Shown here: positions 58,700-64,000 of the stretch, in pieces
Position numbering within the stretch: the stretch's first letter is position 1
How the letters are laid out: the number at the start of each line of letters is the position of its first letter
Assembly: GCA_033239525.1 (NCBI GenBank)
Contig: BSYO01000008.1
Location: 8,986,150 to 9,050,149, forward strand
Source: Nepenthes gracilis
Taxonomy: Eukaryota; Streptophyta; Magnoliopsida; Caryophyllales; Nepenthaceae
Direction of reading: 5' to 3'
Length of the DNA stretch: 64,000 nucleotides
The notes under the pieces: generated by a model
Databases searched by the model: none
Told to the model about the DNA's origin: nothing
What the model saw: only the letters and a program-made list of their open reading frames with translations
Translations under genes and position numbers: made by a program

Positions 58700-60084
58700 C
58701 TCTACGAGGCCTTAGCTCACTAAAACGGGTCAACCAGGAACAGCGAGCTCGCAGACATGGCAGTTCTCACACGACAGCTCCACCTCCGAGTGCAACCCGT
58801 TGGCAATCGATGACGCCCCGGTGCACTATTTTTGGAGTATGGCAAGCCAACGGATCCAAGCCCTAGTAGACTCAAGGCTTATTTGATCGACCCATGCCCT
58901 GATCTAGTATTAGGGTGGATCACCACGAGCCAGACTGCCAGAAGAACATGTTTTCAAAGTACCAGATTGCCAGACCAGCATAGTCCAAGTGGTCGAAAGT
59001 ATCATTCGACCACTTAAATCACTCACACCATGAAATAATATTAGAGCCATGCAATAAAGTTAAAGGATATTATGTAGTTCCATACATTAACCCCTTTTAC
59101 AAAGTATTAAGCCCATAGCGATGGATGTACAACTCAGAGGAACGATTATGTGGAACAACGATCTGACTTCTGAAGCCCTACTTCACTGGGTTAGGCACCT
59201 GCAGGGAAAGCAGGCATGTGACTCTGGAATGGAATCTTTGCAGCTAGAGCACTATGTTCTGGATGGTCGAGAAGATCAAGCTCTTGTGTGCTGCCTCCCA
59301 CTGGCTACTGAAGTTTGAAGCACATGCTGAAGCCATCCCTAGCAAGAGTTGAGGACTATCTACTCACTCTTGCCTAGGAGCCATCCACTAGATCATCAGC
59401 CAAGGCAGGTCATAGTAGCACAAACAAGAGTCTACCCAAGAACTAATGTGGCGATGATGGCTCAAACCTAAGGAAGACCTAGAGAGCTGTTCTTCTAGCA
59501 AGCATTAACAATCCCATGAGGGCCACAGATGGAGTGTCTATTTGCCTAGATGGGAAGAAGAAGAAGCAAACCTCTTCCCCACTGAGGCTGAACCACCACA
59601 CCACTAAGCCGCCCTAGCGAGGACTATACAATGCCAGTTGAGAGAAGTATATGACAGTGACCCTATACTTGGGCCACCCCTATCACCGTCTGAGACCGAT
59701 CAAACTAAGAGAATCAAGGCAGACTTCAAATGCATATTTAAGTATCTCAGAACTTCCTTCGATCCCGACCAATGGCAATGCAAGCTTCATACCTACTCCG
59801 ATCACTCGTATCACCTGGCTAATGGGAGAATGGTTTGTGAAATAAGGTGCAAGAAGCCCCTCCATCTAGAGCCGAGGGAGGAGGTTAGAGAGCAAGTATT
59901 ACAGAGGATCTCTCCCACTAACACCATCCATAGAGAATCGGCAGGTTCATAGAGCCGAATTGTCACCAAATCTTGCCAATAATAGCAAAACTTTATAGGA
60001 CATATGGAAAAGGAACATGCGCACGGACCTACCTAATGATGTTCCATCATTATATGCTGAGGGCCAAAATTTTGAATTTCTCAG
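58700..60084 (+). pseudogene. Element D internal region, right part: unidentified ORF remnants
   Basis: Two short frames look protein-like but match no domain I know: 59121-59318 (SEALLHWVRHLQGKQACDSG) and 59638-59952 (FKCIFKYLRTSFDPDQWQCK, then LHLEPREEVREQVLQRISPT). They are hydrophilic, with stops between them. They could be remnants of one accessory ORF just upstream of the polypurine tract. Confidence 0.4.
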
Positions 60085-60459
60085 CATTGGGGGCTAGTGA
60101 TGGGTCCTGTACCGTGGGTTGACCGAGAGTCTAAATTGCAATAGATGGACAACCCACCAAAAGCTCCTCCATGCCTAGTGCAATGCCAACTGAGGGGCCC
60201 AGCAATCTAGCCCGATAAATTTTCTCAAGGGATCCTACTTAAGGTCCCACATTACCCAGTCTACGGATCACACTATAAAGGTCGTTGCCATAGCAAACTC
60301 TAGCAGGCTGTAGAGGGCTCAGCAAAATATGCAATTGCTGCCAGCCAGGAGTCCCGCTCTTTGTCCAGGAGGCTCTAAAGGCACAACAAAATCTATGATT
60401 GTTACCGGCCAGCCACTTCATTACAAGTCCATCCCCATAAGCCACTCACTGGTCAAGTG

Positions 60460-60640
60460 CACCCCAGGAGGTCCGAGGCCCATCGATGAGCCCCACTCTC
60501 CGTCCAGGAGGCCCATAGCCCATGTAGGAGCCCTGCTTTCCATCTAGGAGGCCTACTCTCCGTCCAAGTGCCTTTCTCTCCGTCCAGGAGCCTCGCTCTC
60601 CGTCCAGGAGGCCTACAGCCCATCCAAGAACCCTGTCCTC
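60460..60640. repeat. CTCCGTCCAGGAGGCC-type tandem repeat in the 3' LTR of element D
   Basis: About seven degenerate units combining CTCTCCGTCCAGGAG and GGCCxACAGCCCATC. Only one or two counterparts are visible in the 5' LTR. Confidence 0.8.
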
Positions 60641-60699
60641 CGTCTCATAAACTGTACCCTAATCAGGTGCACATCGAAACTCAGTCATCTATACCTCTA

Positions 60700-60985
60700 A
60701 GATGCCCCTCAGTCGGGTGCACTTTCAAGGCATCCCTCAATCGGGTGCACCTGTAAACCACCCCTTAGTCAGGTCATCTCCAAGCCGCCCCTCAATCGGA
60801 TGCACCTCTAAGTCGCCCCTCAATCGGGTACATCTCTAAACCATCATTCAGCTAGGCACACTTCAAAACTGTCCCTCAATCGGGTGCACTTCTAAACTGC
60901 CCATCAGTCGGGCACACCTCTAAACCACCCCTCTGTTAGGCATACCTCAAAGTCGCCCCTCAATCGGGAACACCCACACTCTATC
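60700..60985. repeat. Minisatellite (about 28-30 bp unit) in the 3' LTR of element D
   Basis: About ten units, consensus near CGCCCCTCAATCGGGTGCACCT. It corresponds to 51330-51600 but the units are more alike here. Confidence 0.85.
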
Positions 60986-61245
60986 CCTAGAAAATATGCA
61001 TCCACGCATATTTTTGACATCTTCGTATCTTTCTATCCATTGAGAAAATTTTTTGACTTGAACATCAAAGGATAAATTGGAGAGTGAGTCTCGCCAAACC
61101 TAAAACCTCTTATTTTTTAGTTGTGTTTCGTAAGACTGAGATTATCAGAGACAGAGATCGACCCGCCTGAACTCAACCCGATTGAGGAAGATCAAAAGAC
61201 ACCCTAATTTGTACAACAATCTGAATCTAAGGACGTATCATTTAT

Positions 61246-62800
61246 ACTAAAATTCATGCTTATATTCGGTTCTAATTTAATTATTTTTGTGGATAATATT
61301 AGTAATCATCTTATGTATCAAATATCTTCAAAACTTGTTCAAATTCAAAATTATTTTGATCAATTTTCTACCAGGCGTTAGGCCAACGTTTTGATATTAA
61401 AATATTGTTATGATAACTTTGTTTAGTTTTTGAATATCTTCAAATTTCGGTGAAATCTACCATTTTCAATGGATAATGTTTGTCAATTCTTGTGAGTAAG
61501 AATTTCCAAATGTTCATGTCTTGATCTATCATTAGAAGTCATTTTTGTTGAGATTATTGGATTTTTATTCATTTAAAAACTGTAATAGTAGTTTTTGATT
61601 TTTTGCTACTTAAATGGCATGCAACTTACATTTGAACACTAATTCTTACTGCGCTATTCAACATTCAACCTAACATTCGGGCATCAGACTAATAAATTGT
61701 TGTTCGATTGTTGGAGTTCTCTTACTTAGATTATGAATATGTAGCCATTAATATTTGAGTTTGAGTATCGAAATTATTTTGTTTTAACTTATGGTTATAG
61801 TTCAAATAGAGAAAATTATATAAAAATATCACTACATCAAGGAATGTAGAATTCAGGCATTGTGATGTACTCTATAGTTTGTTCAATACTAATTTAGATA
61901 TCCTAGTAGATATTGAGGTTATGGTATTGTGGTAGAATATTTATAATCATATGACCATTGTGTTTTGATATTAGTGGGATATTGGTGGGATACATTAAAT
62001 CTAGGCACGAAATACATGGGTTGAGTTTGTTGCAAGTACGATCTTGGGATATCCGTAATCTCACATTATTGGCCCATTCAGTTGGGATATGTGAGTATGT
62101 TGGCCTTTGGTTGATGGTGAATAAGATTCATCAGAGATTGTTGATATTCTCTTAGTGGTTTATGACATCGATTGTTTTAGAATGGATACATTCGGTCATC
62201 TTGTGTTTTATGTGGAAATCTTGAGTATTTATTCACTGGATGTTGATGTTGATGTCATTTTATATACATTCCATTGAACATGTTTATAGTTGTTGATCAT
62301 ATTTTGTTGTTATATAACTTATTAGGCATTTATCCTATTTTTCATTATTTTGTTAAATTCTATCAGAATAGTTACAGATTTTTGTAAAGGCTTAAATTTA
62401 GACCATCAGGATTTAAAGTATTAAAAAGAAATCTCTAGTTATTTTAGTTAGAGTTTATTCATATTATATTAATTTGTAAGATAATAGTGGATATGTATTT
62501 TATATTAAGCATTTATTGTATGGTTGTATTTTAAAGTTGCAGACCTTTATTTATATTAATGAAATGAGATTTATGTTTCTGTATTCATCTGTAATACTTT
62601 GTTAGTTGTATTAATTTGTAAGGCAGTAATATATCTATATTTCATATTCAGGATTTGTATTATGATTGTGTACTTTAAAGTTGTAGGCTTTTATTTATAT
62701 TAATAAAATGAGATTGATCTTTCTCTATTTGATGATCCACATCGCTTGAGTTTTATTTTATTTATTGGACTGGGTCTTAGAACCATGGGTTATCTTTTGA
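61246..62800. other. AT-rich stretch, possible diverged arm of a foldback element
   Basis: 61890-61995 (TATTTATAATCATATGACCATTGTG ... GATATTGGTGG) resembles 57470-57545 of the foldback right arm (ACTTATAATCCTGTGAACCTATTGCG ... GATATCGGTGG). Its possible end (TTATTGGACTGGGTCTTAGAACCATGGGTTA, about 62761) resembles ATTGGATGGTCCGGGTCAGG...GGGTGGTTA at 58465-58508. No left arm is seen. No gene. Confidence 0.35.
62468..62720. repeat. 142-bp imperfect tandem duplication
   Basis: ATTAATTTGTAAG begins at 62468 and 62610. Both copies contain TTTAAAGTTG.AG.C.TTTATTTATATTAAT.AAATGAGATT. Confidence 0.85.
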
Positions 62801-64000
62801 CATATAAGTCACAAAAAGCTCCTCAGAAGTGAGTTAGGGAGAGAAAGAAAGAGAGAGAGAGAAAGTTGAAGCACTAAAGTTCAAGAGCATATCTTTTAGG
62901 GGAGGATAAGGTGTTTAGGAGAACAATTTTCGAACCTCTTCTATATAAGTTATGTGCTACGGAACCAAAACTAAAAAATTGTTGCAATTAGTTGGTGACC
63001 AAATACTATAAAGGTATTTTTTATTTATTTCTTTTATTGTCAGAATATAAGATGCTCAAATTCAAAGAATAATAGGTTGTATGATGCCCTTATTATTCTA
63101 AAAGGCTTGACATTTACACATATGTGAAAGCCAAATCATGGTTAGTTTTTCCCATTGTGGGGTTAGGTTATAGGCCATAATCTAGAAGTAGTTGGTGGCT
63201 GGCCATTCTAGTCAACTATCACCATGTCCATCTATAATCATGGTTTCTACCGAGGCTCTTCATGATGGAATATCAAAATTGTGGATGGATGTGCATTTTT
63301 TATAGGTTATTGACAAAGGATGTCGAATTTCGGCTAATTTTAGTGAGTCAGTTGCTCAGTTAAACAATTGAAGTTTCTTCAATTTGTTTCTCTAGATTAG
63401 TCTTAACCATCTCAAAAACGATGCTTCAATACTGAAGTTTTCTATCACTAGGAAACTCAGGCGACTAGTCTAGCTCATACAGATCATGGATGAGACTTGT
63501 TTATTGGGTTCCTTTTTGGGCCTTGCGCTCCGGGTTGGTACTTGGTGACCCAATGCTTAGGAATCTAGACTTTTTGTTCAATTCACAGGTCATATCGGTA
63601 GATATATATCAATTTGATTTTTTTGTTAAATCTAACGTAACTAAATAACTAAATATGCAATAAATAAATGTTTTAACAGTAACAATGCTCCTTAATGGGG
63701 AAAACTGCCGAGATTTCAGAGCTTTTAATGATGCCTTCCACTTTCAGGGAGTGCAGCAGGACACATGACATTTTCATGAGAATGAAAGCACAAGGGCTGT
63801 ATCACATAAAAGAAATTTTAAAAGATATCAAATTTCTTTAGGGTCAAATTCTACTATGCAATCATATTTTTATATCAACTTATATGGTTCTCCATTAAAT
63901 GAGATATCTTTGGGCCTTTTTGTTGTTTTCTGAGGACGTGTCTAGAGGGGTGTTTCTCCCATGCCAATAATTTGATTCTCAGAGCTAGCATGCTGCTAGA
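62801..64000. other. Unassigned AT-rich sequence at the right end
   Basis: No supported gene or element. 62835-62864 is GAGA-rich. An AG acceptor-like TTCCACTTTCAG ends at 63748 but no coding frame follows convincingly. Confidence 0.45.

Larger units (their letters stand above)
53870..58700. repeat. 184-bp tandem repeat of element D, interrupted by the foldback element
   Basis: Corresponding points lie at 54006, 54191, 54375 and, after subtracting the 54494-58511 insert, 58582, a period of 180-185 bp, plus a shorter last unit. Unit hallmarks are AGTTGATGCCAACGACACCCGCT, CACTCGGCTCTCCATCTCT and GATCCTAAGCT. On the - strand the units read, with frameshifts, as repeats of about 61 residues (YEMSESQARSKYSQRKN type), so they may derive from a repeated coiled coil encoded opposite to the LTR direction; this is inference. 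Confidence 0.75.
50813..61240 (+). mobile_element. Element D: large non-autonomous Tat-like LTR element, split by a foldback element
   Basis: LTRs at 50813-51685 and 60098-61240. A perfect 5-bp duplication TTTAT lies at 50808-50812 and 61241-61245. The primer-binding site TTGGCACTGTCTATAAGAA is at 51686-51704 (compare TTGGCGCCGTCTGTGGGAA of Tat elements). The polypurine tract CATTGGGGGCTAG is at 60085-60097. Excluding the inserted 54494-58511 element it is about 6.4 kb. I find no reverse transcriptase, integrase or protease motif, so it probably depends on other Tat elements. Confidence 0.9.
60098..61240 (+). repeat. 3' LTR of element D
   Basis: 1143 bp, TGATGGGTCC...GGACGTATCA. Longer than the 5' LTR by 270 bp, mainly through extra units of a GTCCAGGAGGCC-type repeat (60460-60640). 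Confidence 0.92.

Overview
This window is nuclear DNA of a flowering plant, probably a eudicot. It is dominated by LTR retrotransposons of the Ty1/copia superfamily and of the Tat lineage of Ty3/gypsy, most of them decayed and several nested in one another. The AT-rich background, spliced gene remnants, a QALGGH-type C2H2 zinc-finger gene with an EAR motif and the Tat-type primer-binding sites all point to a plant. I see no tRNA, rRNA, CRISPR array or prokaryotic operon.

Layout. About 975-6760 is a 5'-truncated + strand copia element whose reverse transcriptase was split at its catalytic YVDD motif by a second copia element on the - strand (1509-5669). 7533-8042 is the likely last coding exon of an unidentified plant gene, followed by a probable 3'UTR intron and exon. 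11020-11231 is a decayed - strand first-exon fragment. 11500-12690 is the 3' end of a Tat element. About 13540-24092 is an old Tat element (element A, - strand). 24817-38903 is a solo LTR (LTR X) that was later split by a younger 12.9-kb Tat element (element B, 25243-38117, - strand). Target-site duplications fit at both levels. 39440-40290 is another Tat solo LTR.

The one clearly intact host gene is an intronless SUPERMAN/TAC1-type zinc-finger repressor at 41868-42344. A second solo copy of the LTR X family lies 398 bp after its stop codon. A - strand copia element fills 43863-48742, and a copia-like solo LTR lies at 49896-50727. A large, apparently non-autonomous Tat-like element (element D, 50813-61240, + strand) follows. 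Element D is itself split by a 4-kb element with about 1.5-kb terminal inverted repeats and a 9-bp target duplication, so Mutator-like or foldback (54494-58511). The last 2.7 kb is AT-rich and partly resembles an arm of that foldback element.

The most interesting biology is in the two Tat elements A and B. Opposite to gag-pol they carry extra ORFs, each preceded by the same CTATTTAAA TATA-like box 79-96 bp upstream of its ATG. Two of the units also have a downstream AATAAA. The main ORF looks like the 'gypsy-type putative transposase' family plus a coiled coil, and in element B it has a recognisable short intron.
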